Source: Mycolicibacterium sp. P1-5
Lineage (GTDB): Bacteria; Actinomycetota; Actinomycetes; Mycobacteriales; Mycobacteriaceae
Length of the DNA: 64,000 bases
NCBI RefSeq assembly: GCF_008329565.1
Contig: NZ_NPKT01000011.1
Span: forward strand, 112,542 to 176,541
Direction: 5' to 3'
Shown: one piece after another, positions 18,395 to 28,052 of the stretch
How positions within the stretch are numbered: position 1 is the stretch's first letter
How the letters are laid out: each line of letters begins with the position of its first letter
Program-made: the position numbers and the translations under genes
Notes under the pieces: model-generated
Told to the model about the DNA's origin: nothing
Databases searched by the model: none
What the model saw: only the letters and a program-made list of their open reading frames with translations

Positions 18395-19330
18395 TTACAG
18401 GTCAGTGAGTCCGTCCAGGTCTGCGGGGGTCTTGATCGCACGGTTGGCGACTCCCCGAAGTTCTCGTTTGGCGATCCCGGCCAAAGTGCCCGCGGGCGGG
18501 AACTCGACGATCGCGCAGCCCTCTGCATCCTCAAAGAGCTGCCGCATGGTCTCGGTGCACAGATCCCAGCGCACCGGACGGGTGAGTTGCGCGACGAGCT
18601 TGTCCATCGCGTCTTGTGCCGAGGCTACCGGCTGCCCGTCAGCGTTGCTCAGCAGCGTGGTGGTCGGTTCGTTCGTCGGAACCTCGGCCGCAACTGCCGC
18701 ATACCCATCGAGCGCGGAAGCCATGTAATGCGTGTGGAAGGCCCCTGCGGTGGCCAGCTGACGCACCCGGGCCTTGGCCGGCGGGTCCTCGGCCAGCTTC
18801 TCCAGCGCCGCGATCGCTCCGGCGGCCACGATCTGACCGGCGGCGTTGCGGTTGGCGGGGACCAGGTCGAGACGTGCCAGCGCTTCCAATACTTCGGCTT
18901 CGTCGCCGCCGAGGATCGCCGACATGCCGGTCGGCTCGGTGGCGCACGCCTTGGCCATCTCGGCGCCACGGACGGCGGCCAGCTTGACCGCGTCGTCTGC
19001 CGAGATGATGCCCGCGATCGCGTAGGCCGCGATCTCACCCACTGAGTGGCCGGCGACGACGGTCGCGCGGCCGGCCAGCGTGCCGCGCTTGATCAGCTCG
19101 GCGTTGGCCAGCAGGGTCGCAGCCACGACCAGCGGCTGGGTGACCGCGGTGTCGGTGATCTCGTCAGCAGATGCCGTGGTGCCCAGGCGGGCAAGGTCCA
19201 GACCGGCGATGTCGGACCAGATCTTGATCTGATCGGCAGCGCCGGGCAGCTCCAGCCAGGGCTCGAGCATGCCGGAAGTCTGGGAGCCCTGTCCGGGCGC
19301 CAGCAATGCGATCACGGGTTCATGAGGCAC
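18395..19330 (-). CDS. fabD: Malonyl-CoA:ACP transacylase FabD
   Basis: The product is 311 residues. The nucleophile is Ser96 in AGHSVGEIAAYA, with Gln in APGQGSQ and the catalytic His199 in GAFHT. It transfers malonyl groups to AcpM for FAS-II elongation. It is the first gene of the operon, 76 bases ahead of acpM. The start at 19330 adds MPHEP before the conserved IALLAPGQGSQ. The MabR palindrome lies 64 bases upstream. Confidence 0.95.
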   Translation of the reverse strand: MPHEPVIALLAPGQGSQTSGMLEPWLELPGAADQIKIWSDIAGLDLARLGTTASADEITDTAVTQPLVVAATLLANAELIKRGTLAGRATVVAGHSVGEIAAYAIAGIISADDAVKLAAVRGAEMAKACATEPTGMSAILGGDEAEVLEALARLDLVPANRNAAGQIVAAGAIAALEKLAEDPPAKARVRQLATAGAFHTHYMASALDGYAAVAAEVPTNEPTTTLLSNADGQPVASAQDAMDKLVAQLTRPVRWDLCTETMRQLFEDAEGCAIVEFPPAGTLAGIAKRELRGVANRAIKTPADLDGLTDL

Positions 19331-19393
19331 TCTTTAAGAGAACATTGTGAAACCGGATTTGCACGGTGTAAGAGATTATGAACCTCGTCTTAT

Positions 19394-19418
19394 GTTTTTG
19401 TGGGGGTCCTACAAAAAC
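19394..19418. promoter_or_regulatory. MabR operator upstream of fabD
   Basis: Arms GTTTTTGT (19394-19401) and ACAAAAAC (19411-19418) are perfect reverse complements separated by nine bases. The pattern contains TTTTGT-N9-ACAAAA, the motif reported for MabR (Rv2242) at the M. tuberculosis fasII promoter. It sits in the 136-base gap between mabR and fabD, where the FAS-II operon promoter is expected. Confidence 0.85.
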
Positions 19419-19466
19419 GCATGTGATGCGACTCCATCGATACCTGGCCGCGATCTATTCCTCTTA

Positions 19467-20750
19467 TCAGACGTTTCCAGTAGTTCCGACCAAGGGCGGT
19501 GTGAGTTGAGCAACAGAACTGTTTGCCGTGGTATGAGCGGGCGACGGATAGCCGAGGCGGCCGACTGTGGAAGCCACCCGCAGGACGTACGCATCGCGCG
19601 ACAGGGTGGGATCTCGGCCGGTGAAGTCAGCGATTCGCTTGAGTCGGTAGCGCACCGTGTTTGGATGAACGAACAGTTTTCGCGCGCAAGCTTCAATCGC
19701 GCCGCCGCTGTCGAGGTACGCGTCGAGGGTCTCGGTGAGGGCCGGTCCGGCGTCGGCCAGCGGCCGCATGATCTCTGTGTGCAGCGCGGCGACGGCGGAG
19801 GTGTCGCCAAGCAATGCGCGTTCGGGAAGTAGTTCGCGGGCCAGCACCGGCCGAGGTGCGCCGCTCCAGCCCACGACGGCGTTCATCCCCGAAATCGCTT
19901 CGCTGGCGCTGTGATACGCCGCGGTCAGCATCGGTGCAGTCGGTCCGATCACGACGGGACTGTCGGAGAACGCATTGATGAGGTCGTTGAAGAACTTGTC
20001 GGTGGGCGCCAGCGGGCCGGAGATGATGCCGATCAGCCAGGTCCCGTGCACATCGGCCAGGGCCGAGCGGTTGTGCCGGGCCGCGATGTCGCGGACGTCC
20101 TCGCTGGCCAATTGCTCCCGGCCGGCCGGCGGGGTGCCGACGACAACCGTGGCTGGGGCGGTGGTGTCCCAATTCAGCGCGGCGGCGCGGGACAGCAGTT
20201 CCTGTCCGGTGTCACCGCGGACGACCGCGTCGACGACGCTGGCCTCCATGCGGCTGTCCCAGGACCCGCGCGCCTCGGCGGCGTCGGCGTAGGAGGCCGC
20301 CGCCGCAAACGCGAGGTCGCGGCTGTAGCGCAGGATGCCGACCGACAGGGCAGTGTGCTGCTCGTCGTTGCGACCCAGCGCGGGGACAGCTGCCTCGAAG
20401 TACTGCATGCTGACGCGGACCATCTCGACGGTCTGGGCCAGCGCGATCCGGCGGGTCAAGTCCTGGGGGACCAGGGCGAACGCGTCCGCGGTGTAGCCGA
20501 CATTGCTGAGCGGGTTACGGATCCACTCGGCGAAGTTCACCACCGCGGTTTGCAGGACCAACTGGACGCTGGCGCGCTGTGAGGCCTCCAGCTCGCCGAA
20601 GAACGGCAGGTGCTCGTGCATGGCCTGCACGGCCTGGCTGGCCAACCTGCCGGAGTACTGCTTGAGCCGGCGCAGCGTCGAATCCGGCACGTTCTCGAGC
20701 AGCTCCAACGCAGAAGGCGGCAGTGGCTCGAGGAGCGGGTTGTCACTCAC
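19467..20750 (-). CDS. mabR: PucR/CdaR-type transcriptional regulator of the FAS-II operon
   Basis: The product is 427 residues. There is a long N-terminal sensory region, a GGDEF-like PucR middle region, and a C-terminal HTH_30 domain: DAYLDSGGAIEACARKLFVHPNTVRYRLKRIADFTGRDP. Position and architecture match Rv2242 (MabR), which binds the fasII promoter and is essential in M. tuberculosis; acyl-CoAs modulate its DNA binding. The gene is directly upstream of fabD on the same strand, with the operator between them. Confidence 0.92.
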   Translation of the reverse strand: MSDNPLLEPLPPSALELLENVPDSTLRRLKQYSGRLASQAVQAMHEHLPFFGELEASQRASVQLVLQTAVVNFAEWIRNPLSNVGYTADAFALVPQDLTRRIALAQTVEMVRVSMQYFEAAVPALGRNDEQHTALSVGILRYSRDLAFAAAASYADAAEARGSWDSRMEASVVDAVVRGDTGQELLSRAAALNWDTTAPATVVVGTPPAGREQLASEDVRDIAARHNRSALADVHGTWLIGIISGPLAPTDKFFNDLINAFSDSPVVIGPTAPMLTAAYHSASEAISGMNAVVGWSGAPRPVLARELLPERALLGDTSAVAALHTEIMRPLADAGPALTETLDAYLDSGGAIEACARKLFVHPNTVRYRLKRIADFTGRDPTLSRDAYVLRVASTVGRLGYPSPAHTTANSSVAQLTPPLVGTTGNV

Positions 20751-20812
20751 TCCTAAAAGCTACGCCGATTTTCTGGACGTTTCCCCCAAACGGGCTGGTG
20801 CCGGCGGCCCGC

Positions 20813-23602
20813 CTATGCGCTGCCGGTGTCGACGTATGAGACCCCGGCGGCCAGAACGTCGTCGATCCGGTACTCCTTGGCCGCGGCGATCCCCACCGAC
20901 GGGTCGATCTCGCCGTCGCGGGCCAGTGCCTCCAATACGGCCACCACCACCGACTCGGCGTCGGTGTTGAAGTACCGGCGTGCCGCGGGCCTGGTGTCGG
21001 AGAAGCCGAACCCGTCGGTGCCGAGCGTCACATAGGTGTTCGGCACCCACGGGCGGATCTGCTCGGAGACCGCGCGCATCCAGTCCGAAACCGCGACGAC
21101 CGGGCCTGCGGTGTCGGCGAGCGCCTTTGTGACGTACGGAACCCGGGCGGGCCGGTCCGGGTGGCGCAGCCGTTCCTTCTCGACCTCGACGCCGTCGCGG
21201 TTGAGCTCACCCCAACTGGTCACCGACCAGACGTCGGCCGCGACGTCCCAGCGCTCGGCAAGCAAGTCGGCGGCCCGCAGGGCCTCGGGCATCGCCACAC
21301 CGGAGACCAGGATCTGCGCGACGTTCGTGCGCTTCTCGCCGGCCGCCCGGTAGCGGTACATGCCCCGCAGCAGACCCTCGGGGTCGAAGTTCTCCGGCTC
21401 CGGCGGCTGGGCGTAGGGCTCGTTGTAGATGGTGATGTAGAAGTAGACGTTCTCCGGATCCTCGCCGTACATCCGGGCCAGGCCACTTTCCACGATGTAG
21501 GCGATCTCGTAGGCGAACGCCGGATCATAGGCCACCACAGCGGGATTGGCCGCGGCCAGCAGCAGTGAGTGACCGTCGGCATGCTGCAGGCCCTCACCGG
21601 TCAGGGTGGTGCGTCCGGCTGTGGCGCCGAGCACGAACCCGCGGGCCATCTGATCGGCGGCCGCCCACAACCCGTCACCGGTGCGCTGGAATCCGAACAT
21701 CGAATAGAAGATGTAGATCGGGATCATCGGCTCGTTGTGGGTGGAGTACGACGTGCCGACCGCGGTGAACGATGCCGTCGAGCCGGCCTCGTTGATGCCC
21801 TCGTGCAGGATCTGGCCGGTCTCACTTTCCTTGTAGGCCAGCATCAGCTCGGCGTCGACGGCGGTGTAGAGCTGGCCGTTGCGGTTGTAGATCTTCAGGC
21901 TCGGGAACCACGAGTCCATCCCGAAGGTGCGCGCCTCGTCGGGAATGATCGGCACGATCCGCTTGCCGATCTCCTTGTCCCGCAACAGTTCTTTGAACGT
22001 GCGCACCGTCGCCATGGTGGTGGCCACCTGCTGCTGGCCGGATCCTTTCTTCAACGCCTTGTAGACGTCGCGCGACGGCAGGGGAAGCACCTTGGCCTTG
22101 GTGCGGCGCTCGGGGAGGAAGCCGCCGAGGGCCCGGCGCCGGTCGATGAGGTAGCGGATCTCCGGTGCCTCGGGGCCGGGGTGGTAGTACGGCGGCAGGT
22201 AAGGATTCTCCTCGAGCTGCGCGTCGGACACCGGGATCCGGATGGCGTCGCGGAAGTCCCGAAGATCCTGGAGTGCAAGCTTTTTCATCTGATGCGTGGC
22301 GTTGCGGCCCTGGAAGTGGGCACCGAGGGAGTAACCCTTGATGGTCTTGGCCAGGATCACGGTCGGCTGGCCCTTGTGCTCCATCGCCGCCCGGTAGGCG
22401 GCATAGACCTTGCGGTAGTCGTGGCCGCCGCGCTTGAGGTTCCAGATCTCGCTGTCACTCATGTCGGCCACCAGCGCCTTGGTCCGCGGGTCGCGGCCGA
22501 AGAAGTGGTCGCGCACGTAGGCGCCGTCGTTGGCCTTGTAGGTCTGATAGTCACCGTCGGGCGTGGTGTTCATCAGGTTCACCAGTGCGCCGTCCTTGTC
22601 GGCGTGCAACAGCGCATCCCACTCGCGGCCCCACACCACCTTGATGACGTTCCAGCCCGCGCCGCGGAAGAAGGACTCCAGCTCCTGGATGATCTTGCCG
22701 TTGCCGCGCACCGGTCCGTCCAGGCGCTGCAGGTTGCAGTTGATGACGAACGTCAAGTTGTCCAACGCTTCCAGCGCGGCGACGTGGGTCAGCCCACGGC
22801 TTTCGGCCTCGTCCATCTCGCCGTCGCCGAGGAAGGCCCACACGTGCTGATCGGAGGTGTCCTTGATGCCGCGGTCGTGCAGGTAATGGTTGAACCGCGC
22901 CTGATAGATGGCGTTCATCGGGCCCAGCCCCATCGACACCGTCGGAAATTCCCAGAAGTCGGGCATCAGCCGAGGGTGCGGGTACGACGGCAGTCCGCCG
23001 CCGGGGTGGCTGTGTTCCTGGCGGAAACCGTCGAGCTGGTCGGCGGTGAGCCGGCCCTCGAGGAAGGCGCGGGCGTAGATGCCGGGGGAGCCGTGGCCCT
23101 GGATGAAGATCTGGTCGCCGCCGCCAGGGTGGGCCTTGCCGCGGAAGAAGTGGTTGAAACCGACCTCATACAGCGCGGCCGACGACGCATAGGTGGAGAT
23201 GTGCCCACCCACGCCCACGCCGGGGCGCTGAGCGCGGTGCACCATGATCGCGGCGTTCCAGCGGATCCAGGCCCGGTAGCGGCGCTCGACGTCTTCGTCG
23301 CCGGGGAACCACGGCTCCAGCTCGGTGGGAATCGTGTTGACGTAGTCAGTGGAGGTCAACGCGGGGATCGCGACCCGCTGCTCACCGGCGCGCTCCAGCA
23401 ATCGCAGCATCAGGTAGCGCGCCCGGGCGGGGCCCGAACGGGCCAGCAGGTCGTCGAACGACTCCAGCCATTCCGAGGTTTCCTCGGCATCGATATCGGG
23501 CAGATACGACGCGACACCTTCGCGGATCACCCGTACTCGATCGGAATCATTTGGGCTGCTTGAGTTTTGGGCCAGGTCGTGGCGCGCGAACTCGGTGGTC
23601 AA
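20813..23602 (-). CDS. aceE: Pyruvate dehydrogenase E1 component, homodimeric type
   Basis: The 929-residue E1p has a thiamine-diphosphate motif [12 protein letters not shown]...N, the N-terminal TPP domain and a C-terminal transketolase-like domain ([16 protein letters not shown]). It decarboxylates pyruvate and reductively acetylates the lipoyl domain of E2 (DlaT). The start is TTG at 23602, giving [15 protein letters not shown], preceded by AAGGAG. The ATG-type start at 23644 would add a non-homologous 14-residue leader. It is the ortholog of Rv2241, upstream of mabR by 62 bases. Confidence 0.96.
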   Translation of the reverse strand: MTTEFARHDLAQNSSSPNDSDRVRVIREGVASYLPDIDAEETSEWLESFDDLLARSGPARARYLMLRLLERAGEQRVAIPALTSTDYVNTIPTELEPWFPGDEDVERRYRAWIRWNAAIMVHRAQRPGVGVGGHISTYASSAALYEVGFNHFFRGKAHPGGGDQIFIQGHGSPGIYARAFLEGRLTADQLDGFRQEHSHPGGGLPSYPHPRLMPDFWEFPTVSMGLGPMNAIYQARFNHYLHDRGIKDTSDQHVWAFLGDGEMDEAESRGLTHVAALEALDNLTFVINCNLQRLDGPVRGNGKIIQELESFFRGAGWNVIKVVWGREWDALLHADKDGALVNLMNTTPDGDYQTYKANDGAYVRDHFFGRDPRTKALVADMSDSEIWNLKRGGHDYRKVYAAYRAAMEHKGQPTVILAKTIKGYSLGAHFQGRNATHQMKKLALQDLRDFRDAIRIPVSDAQLEENPYLPPYYHPGPEAPEIRYLIDRRRALGGFLPERRTKAKVLPLPSRDVYKALKKGSGQQQVATTMATVRTFKELLRDKEIGKRIVPIIPDEARTFGMDSWFPSLKIYNRNGQLYTAVDAELMLAYKESETGQILHEGINEAGSTASFTAVGTSYSTHNEPMIPIYIFYSMFGFQRTGDGLWAAADQMARGFVLGATAGRTTLTGEGLQHADGHSLLLAAANPAVVAYDPAFAYEIAYIVESGLARMYGEDPENVYFYITIYNEPYAQPPEPENFDPEGLLRGMYRYRAAGEKRTNVAQILVSGVAMPEALRAADLLAERWDVAADVWSVTSWGELNRDGVEVEKERLRHPDRPARVPYVTKALADTAGPVVAVSDWMRAVSEQIRPWVPNTYVTLGTDGFGFSDTRPAARRYFNTDAESVVVAVLEALARDGEIDPSVGIAAAKEYRIDDVLAAGVSYVDTGSA

Positions 23603-23751
23603 CTTCAGCTCCTTAGTGGGAGGTGCAGGTTTTGCACCGTCCACCTTCTATCGTGCCGCAATCGAGGCCGTACCGACGAGTAGTCAACTCCAGCGGTCGA
23701 TGAATTCCCCGCACCGCGCCGAGCAGGGCCGCTACCCGGTAACCTGCCGGG

Positions 23752-24321
23752 GTGCTGATCAGACACGCGCGCAGGCTGCGGACCGGCGGGCTGCTGGTCG
23801 GCAGCGCCGCTGCCGTGCTGGCCGGCGTGGTGAGCTGTACCAGCGTCACCGGGGGTGATCCGTCGGCCAACTCGCGCGATGCGCCGGCCTTCCGCACCTC
23901 GATGTCGGTCTCGGCCTCGGAGTCGGCGGCCACGTCCAGCGCACGGGAATCCGAACGTCAGGCGTCTCTGACCACTCAGGCCATGCACGACACCTGTGAG
24001 ACGCTGTCGACGTCCAGCGCCGACGCCATCGACGCGGTCAACGCCTATGTGAGTGCCTTCAATCAGGCCACCCCAGGCGTCGCGGCCACCGAGGGTCCGG
24101 CGGTCGATGCGCTGAACAAGAGCGCCGACGCCGTCGCAGGCAGCATCACCGATGCGATCCCCGCCGAGTTGAAGACCGCGTTCAAGGATTGGGTAGACGG
24201 TGCACATGCGACGGCCAAGGCGATCATCGGACACGCGGGTCCGGCGGACTTCAACCAGACGATTCAAAGTCTCAACGACACCAGGTCGAATGCGTTGAGC
24301 TTGTGCGACGCGACGTATTGA
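23752..24321 (+). CDS. Putative lipoprotein (Rv2240c-like)
   Basis: This is a 189-residue exported protein. The N-terminus has a basic stretch (RHARRLR), a hydrophobic core and a lipobox-like VVSC at residues 26-29, consistent with lipid attachment. The mature part is Ser/Ala/Thr-rich with a helical region ending SLCDATY; two further cysteines (CETLS and LCDA) could form a disulfide. The start is GTG 23752. It is divergent from aceE. No enzymatic motif; function unknown. Confidence 0.8.
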   Translation: MLIRHARRLRTGGLLVGSAAAVLAGVVSCTSVTGGDPSANSRDAPAFRTSMSVSASESAATSSARESERQASLTTQAMHDTCETLSTSSADAIDAVNAYVSAFNQATPGVAATEGPAVDALNKSADAVAGSITDAIPAELKTAFKDWVDGAHATAKAIIGHAGPADFNQTIQSLNDTRSNALSLCDATY

Positions 24322-24405
24322 TTCCCACCGCGCGGCGAGTAATGAACGTCGTCGTGCGACGATAGGGCCTAGACAGCCGACCCTGATTCCAAGGAGGTTC
24401 CCACG

Positions 24406-24834
24406 GTGGTCGCGGAGGGTGGCCCCCCGAGCTACGCCCAGAAGCTGGGCGTCCAAAAAGGTCAGGTCGTACAGGAGCTGGGCTGGGACGAGGACACCAA
24501 CGACAACATCAGGGCCGACGTCGAGGACGCTAGCGGCTCCGAACTGCTCGACGAGGATGCCGACGAAGTCGTTGACGTGGTCCTTCTGTGGTGGCGCGAC
24601 GGCGACGGCGACCTGGTGGACCGGCTGATGGATGCGATCACGCCGCTGGCCGACGACGGCATCATCTGGGTGGTGACACCCAAGACCGGCCAGCCCGGCC
24701 ATGTGCAGCCCGCAGAGATCGCCGAATCGGCGCCGACCGCGGGGCTGATGCAGACGTCGTCGGCCAATCTGGGGGACTGGATCGCCAGCCGACTGGTGCA
24801 GCCGAAGTCGAAGGCGGCCGGGAGGCACTCGTGA
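24406..24834 (+). CDS. DUF3052 family protein
   Basis: The 142-residue protein has the DUF3052 pattern [20 protein letters not shown], followed by [18 protein letters not shown] and GIIWVVTPK. It is widespread in actinobacteria and corresponds to Rv2239c. It starts at GTG 24406 behind a strong AAGGAGG (24391-24397). The function is not established. Its stop overlaps the ahpE start (GTGA), so it is co-translated with the peroxiredoxin. Confidence 0.9.
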   Translation: MVAEGGPPSYAQKLGVQKGQVVQELGWDEDTNDNIRADVEDASGSELLDEDADEVVDVVLLWWRDGDGDLVDRLMDAITPLADDGIIWVVTPKTGQPGHVQPAEIAESAPTAGLMQTSSANLGDWIASRLVQPKSKAAGRHS

Positions 24835-25289
24835 CAGGAGGGGTCGGATCGCAAGCCCCTGACTTCACGCTCAAAGACCAGAACGGTCAGCCCGTCACGC
24901 TCAGTGACTTCCGGGGCCGAAAAAACGTGCTGCTGGTGTTCTTCCCGCTGGCGTTCACCGGCATCTGTCAGGGTGAGCTCGACGAGATCCGCGATCACCT
25001 GCCGGTGTACGAAAACGATGACACCGCCACGCTGACCATCTCCGTCGGCCCGCCGCCGACGCACAAGGTCTGGGCCACGCAGAGCGGGTTCGGATTCCCG
25101 GTGCTCTCCGACTTCTGGCCGCACGGTGCGGTGGCACAGGCGTACGGGGTGTTCAACGCCGACGCCGGCTTCGCCAATCGGGGGACCTTCGTGATCGACC
25201 AGGCTGGCATCATCCGGTTCGCCGAATGCAAGGAGCCTGGCGAGGCGCGCGATCAATCGGTTTGGACGCAGGCGCTGGCGGCCGTGTAA
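24831..25289 (+). CDS. ahpE: Peroxiredoxin AhpE
   Basis: This 152-residue thioredoxin-fold peroxidase has peroxidatic Cys46 in [12 protein letters not shown] with Thr43. It matches M. tuberculosis AhpE (Rv2238c), a 1-Cys peroxiredoxin that prefers peroxynitrite and fatty-acid hydroperoxides and is recycled by mycothiol/mycoredoxin. A second cysteine, Cys133 (AECKEPGE), stands where M. tuberculosis has Met. The GTG at 24831 overlaps the preceding stop. It is followed 13 bases later by tRNA-Val. Confidence 0.93.
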   Translation: MTGGVGSQAPDFTLKDQNGQPVTLSDFRGRKNVLLVFFPLAFTGICQGELDEIRDHLPVYENDDTATLTISVGPPPTHKVWATQSGFGFPVLSDFWPHGAVAQAYGVFNADAGFANRGTFVIDQAGIIRFAECKEPGEARDQSVWTQALAAV

Positions 25290-25302
25290 CCTGCCCGGGC
25301 AC

Positions 25303-25377
25303 GGGCGCGTAGCTCAGTGGTAGAGCTCTGGTTTTACACACCAGCGGTCGGCGGTTCGATACCGTCCGCGCCCACCA
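25303..25377 (+). tRNA. tRNA-Val (anticodon UAC)
   Basis: The cloverleaf is complete: acceptor GGGCGCG pairs with CGCGCCC, the anticodon stem is CTGGT/ACCAG around loop TTTACAC (anticodon TAC), the T-arm loop is TTCGATA, and CCA is encoded. An integrase remnant lies 112 bases downstream, which is typical of tRNA-targeted islands. Confidence 0.97.
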
Positions 25378-25488
25378 AAGTTTGTGCAGTTCAGTAGGGG
25401 TTAACGAGCCCCACACGTCCATCTGACGCTCGTCGCGGAGCCGCCAAGTTGCCAGTAGGTTGCCAAGCTGTACCAAGTGGTCCGACGA

Positions 25489-25716
25489 TCACCCAAACAG
25501 GCTCGCGTCGGCCGCGCGCAGCTCGTCTATCTTGGCGTCGGAATAGATCGACAGGAGCACGGCCGGGTCGTGGCCGTGCCACGCCGCCATTGCCACATCA
25601 CCACAGTCGATTGGCGAACGCATCCTCAGGTCGACAAGTTGCGCAGTGCCGAGCCCACACGATGCGGGAAGCGCAGTTTTCCGATCGTCTCGTAACTTTG
25701 AATTCTGGTTCGTCAC
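25489..25716 (-). pseudogene. C-terminal remnant of a tyrosine recombinase (integrase)
   Basis: The readable frame ends LPASCGLGTAQLVDLRMRSP, then ...AWHGHDPAVLLSIYSDAKIDELRAADASLF. This resembles the last third of phage-type integrases: the WxGHD motif and the nucleophilic Tyr in S-I-Y-S-D-A. Box II (HxLRH) and the rest of the protein are missing or scrambled, so it is a relic. It lies beside tRNA-Val and marks the point where conserved gene order stops. The plus-strand frame here is not convincing. Confidence 0.65.
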
Positions 25717-26333
25717 CTTCTGCTGTGAAAAGTGATGTAGGCGGTAAGCACATCGACCAGTGTGTGAAGATCTCCGGAACTGTCCAGTGGCGCTGGTGAA
25801 ACCAGCTGCGCCACAACGATTCCTCGTAGAGTAGCCCAGATCAGGTTGCCGATCTCCGCCGCATGCTGTGGATCAAGACCTTGACCGAGATGCCTGCCCA
25901 ATTCGGTCAATTGGCACATTACTTCGGCGAGGTATCTGTTAGCGGCCTCCTCACGTCCGGCCCGGGTGGCGATCAAGATTTCCAGTGCCGCCATCGAGGT
26001 GGGGCTGGAGAACGCTTCCCATGCTGCTTCGACGACGACCTGCACACGCTGCTCGATCGGTAGTCTTGAAAGTGTGGCCAGTACCCCTTCGAGAGCGTCT
26101 AGCAGCTGAGAGAACCCTTGGTCGACGACCGCGATGAGGAGTCCATCCAGGTCGCCGAAGTGATATTGCACCACGCCCCACGTGACGCCGGCACGTTTGG
26201 TGATGCGGCGGACACTCGGGGCGGCGAATCCATCATCGAGTATGTAGCGGACGGTCTCGTCGATGACGGTTTGGCGTGTTTGTTGCGCACGCGCCTGGTT
26301 GCCGCTCGCCGGTCGGCGCGGTCCGTTCACCAT
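25713..26333 (-). CDS. TetR family transcriptional regulator
   Basis: The 206-residue product has the HTH at about residues 20-65: TRQTVIDETVRYILDDGFAA then RRITKRAGVTWGVVQYHFGD. The C-terminal domain is helical with no diagnostic ligand motif. It is transcribed away from the DapB-like genes and lies 91 bases after the small VOC gene on the same strand. Its targets could be those neighbours; the sequence does not show which. Confidence 0.9.
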   Translation of the reverse strand: MVNGPRRPASGNQARAQQTRQTVIDETVRYILDDGFAAPSVRRITKRAGVTWGVVQYHFGDLDGLLIAVVDQGFSQLLDALEGVLATLSRLPIEQRVQVVVEAAWEAFSSPTSMAALEILIATRAGREEAANRYLAEVMCQLTELGRHLGQGLDPQHAAEIGNLIWATLRGIVVAQLVSPAPLDSSGDLHTLVDVLTAYITFHSRR

Positions 26334-26424
26334 GACTGCAATGTCACCACATCACGCCACGGCTCGTGCCAGTGACGATGGCGACCTTCCCAGCTAGCAC
26401 ACCCACGTCGAATTCCTTTCTCGT

Positions 26425-26841
26425 TCAGGGAAGGTCGGTCGCCAACATCGTCAGCGGCAATCCGAGCACGCTCATCTCGATCTCGTCGAGTCGCCATCCG
26501 GCACCGTCGCGGTGTTGCCGATAGTGGGTGACCGCGCGATACCGGCCGGCGATCTGTTCCGCCGCCGGCGCGTCATCGACGCGCAGCGCCAGCGTGAAGA
26601 CGCCGTCACCGCGGTTGTCGAGGAATTGACACACCGGGTTGTCGACGTCGGAGGTAGTCGGAGTCACCAGCTCCAATCCGCCAGCCCAGTCGAGCAGCAC
26701 GCGCAGCCCCACGTCGTCGAGATCGAACTCTTCGAAGCGGAATCCGAGATCGGTGAACAACTGAGCGGCGCGAGGCAGCCGTTCGGGGGCGATGGCGAGC
26801 ACCGCGTGATGCAGGTGGGGTCGTTTACGGGATTCGGCCAC
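26425..26841 (-). CDS. VOC-fold protein, glyoxalase/epimerase-like
   Basis: The 138-residue protein opens with LHHAVLAIAPERLPRAAQLF and has a paired beta-alpha-beta-beta-beta arrangement. The pattern fits vicinal-oxygen-chelate proteins (His near the N-terminus, Glu in LELVTP), but a complete second metal triad is not obvious. Substrate unknown. It is divergent from the tandem reductase genes by 62 bases and possibly works with them. Confidence 0.65.
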   Translation of the reverse strand: MAESRKRPHLHHAVLAIAPERLPRAAQLFTDLGFRFEEFDLDDVGLRVLLDWAGGLELVTPTTSDVDNPVCQFLDNRGDGVFTLALRVDDAPAAEQIAGRYRAVTHYRQHRDGAGWRLDEIEMSVLGLPLTMLATDLP

Positions 26842-26903
26842 GCCAGAAGATTACAGTTGTTATTTTTTCTTGGAAAGGGCTGGAGCAACGCGAGGAGGAG
26901 ACG

Positions 26904-28052
26904 ATGGCGGGGTTAGCTGGGAAGACGTATCGCGTGGCCGTGTGGGGCACAGGCGGCGTGGGGCGCTACGCGATCCGGACCATCATCGACCGACCCAACT
27001 TCGAATTGGCCGGCGCATGGGTCCATTCCGAGTCCAAGGACGGCCAGGACGTCGGCATCCTCGCCGGCATCGATCCGGTGGGGGTGCGGGCCACCCATGA
27101 CGCCGACGCGCTGTTGGCCTCCGGCATCGACTGCGTGATGTACGCCGCGCCGGCCGGGCCTCGCCCAGCTGAAGCGCTTGCCGACTTCTGTCGCATCCTG
27201 GCATCGGGCACCAACGTGGTCACCACCTCGTTGCCGGGCCTGGTGTACGAGAAGGGATCGCTGTCCAAGCGCTTCCTGGACCCGATCCGGGAGGCCACCG
27301 CAGCCGGGCGCAGCTCGATCTTTTCCTCGGGTATCGAGCCGGGCTTCGGCTGCGACCTCTTTCCTATCGCGCTGATGACCATGTCGCACAAGGTTTACTC
27401 GGTACGCGGAATCGAGATCACGAACTACTCCGAGTACCCGGTCGAGTGGGATGTCCGCGAACTGTTCGGGTTCGGCCAGCCGCTGGACTACCAGGGCGGG
27501 TTGAAACGACCGGGCGTGCTCAAATGGGGCTGGGGAGCCGCGATCACTATGGTCGCCCACGCCCTCGGCGTCGAGTTCGACGAGATCCGCGAGACGTGTG
27601 AATTCCACCCGACCCCGCGCGATCTGCACACCGCTTGCGGACTCATCCCCGCCGGCACCGTCGGTGCGACCTACGCCAGGTGCGTCGGCGTCATCGACGG
27701 ACGGGAAGTCGTCAGCCTCGAGCACGTGGACCGGATGGCCGACGACATCGCTCCGGAATGGCCCACCGGACGCACCGGCGCCACCGACGGGGTGTGGCGC
27801 GTCCTAATCGACGGCGAACCGTCCTTCGACGGTGAATTCGAAGTGGGGTACCGCAACGGCGAAAGCGCAAGCGAGCACGGCCTTCTCGCCACAGGAATGC
27901 GCGCCGTCAATGCCATTCCCTGGGTGTGCGAGGCCGCACCAGGCATCGTCGACGCCCTCCACCTGCCGCTGACCACTCCAGTGGGCGCGTTGCATCCGCA
28001 CCGCGACGGCGTCCCCGCCTTTAACCCCAATACAAAGGGATCTCATCGATGA
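26904..28052 (+). CDS. DapB-like NAD(P)-dependent reductase, copy 1
   Basis: The product is 382 residues. The N-terminal Rossmann fold is YRVAVWGTGGVGRYAIRTI. The remainder resembles the dihydrodipicolinate-reductase-N / 2,4-diaminopentanoate-dehydrogenase-like family that mycobacteria carry in many copies. GIEPGFGCDL and ELFGFGQP are shared word for word with the next gene. The substrate is unknown; related proteins act on amines or keto compounds. It overlaps copy 2 by four bases, so the two may form a heteromer or act in sequence. Confidence 0.82.
   Translation: MAGLAGKTYRVAVWGTGGVGRYAIRTIIDRPNFELAGAWVHSESKDGQDVGILAGIDPVGVRATHDADALLASGIDCVMYAAPAGPRPAEALADFCRILASGTNVVTTSLPGLVYEKGSLSKRFLDPIREATAAGRSSIFSSGIEPGFGCDLFPIALMTMSHKVYSVRGIEITNYSEYPVEWDVRELFGFGQPLDYQGGLKRPGVLKWGWGAAITMVAHALGVEFDEIRETCEFHPTPRDLHTACGLIPAGTVGATYARCVGVIDGREVVSLEHVDRMADDIAPEWPTGRTGATDGVWRVLIDGEPSFDGEFEVGYRNGESASEHGLLATGMRAVNAIPWVCEAAPGIVDALHLPLTTPVGALHPHRDGVPAFNPNTKGSHR

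Noticed and set aside
21569..23563. Long open plus-strand frame (664 codons) antisense to aceE
   Set aside because: High-GC coding DNA leaves the opposite strand open; the product is a low-complexity Val/Gly/Arg/Asp-rich chain with no domain, and aceE is unmistakable.
25477..25799. Plus-strand frames opposite the integrase relic
   Set aside because: The minus frame carries recognisable recombinase residues (WHGHD, Tyr in SIYSDA). The plus frames resemble nothing.
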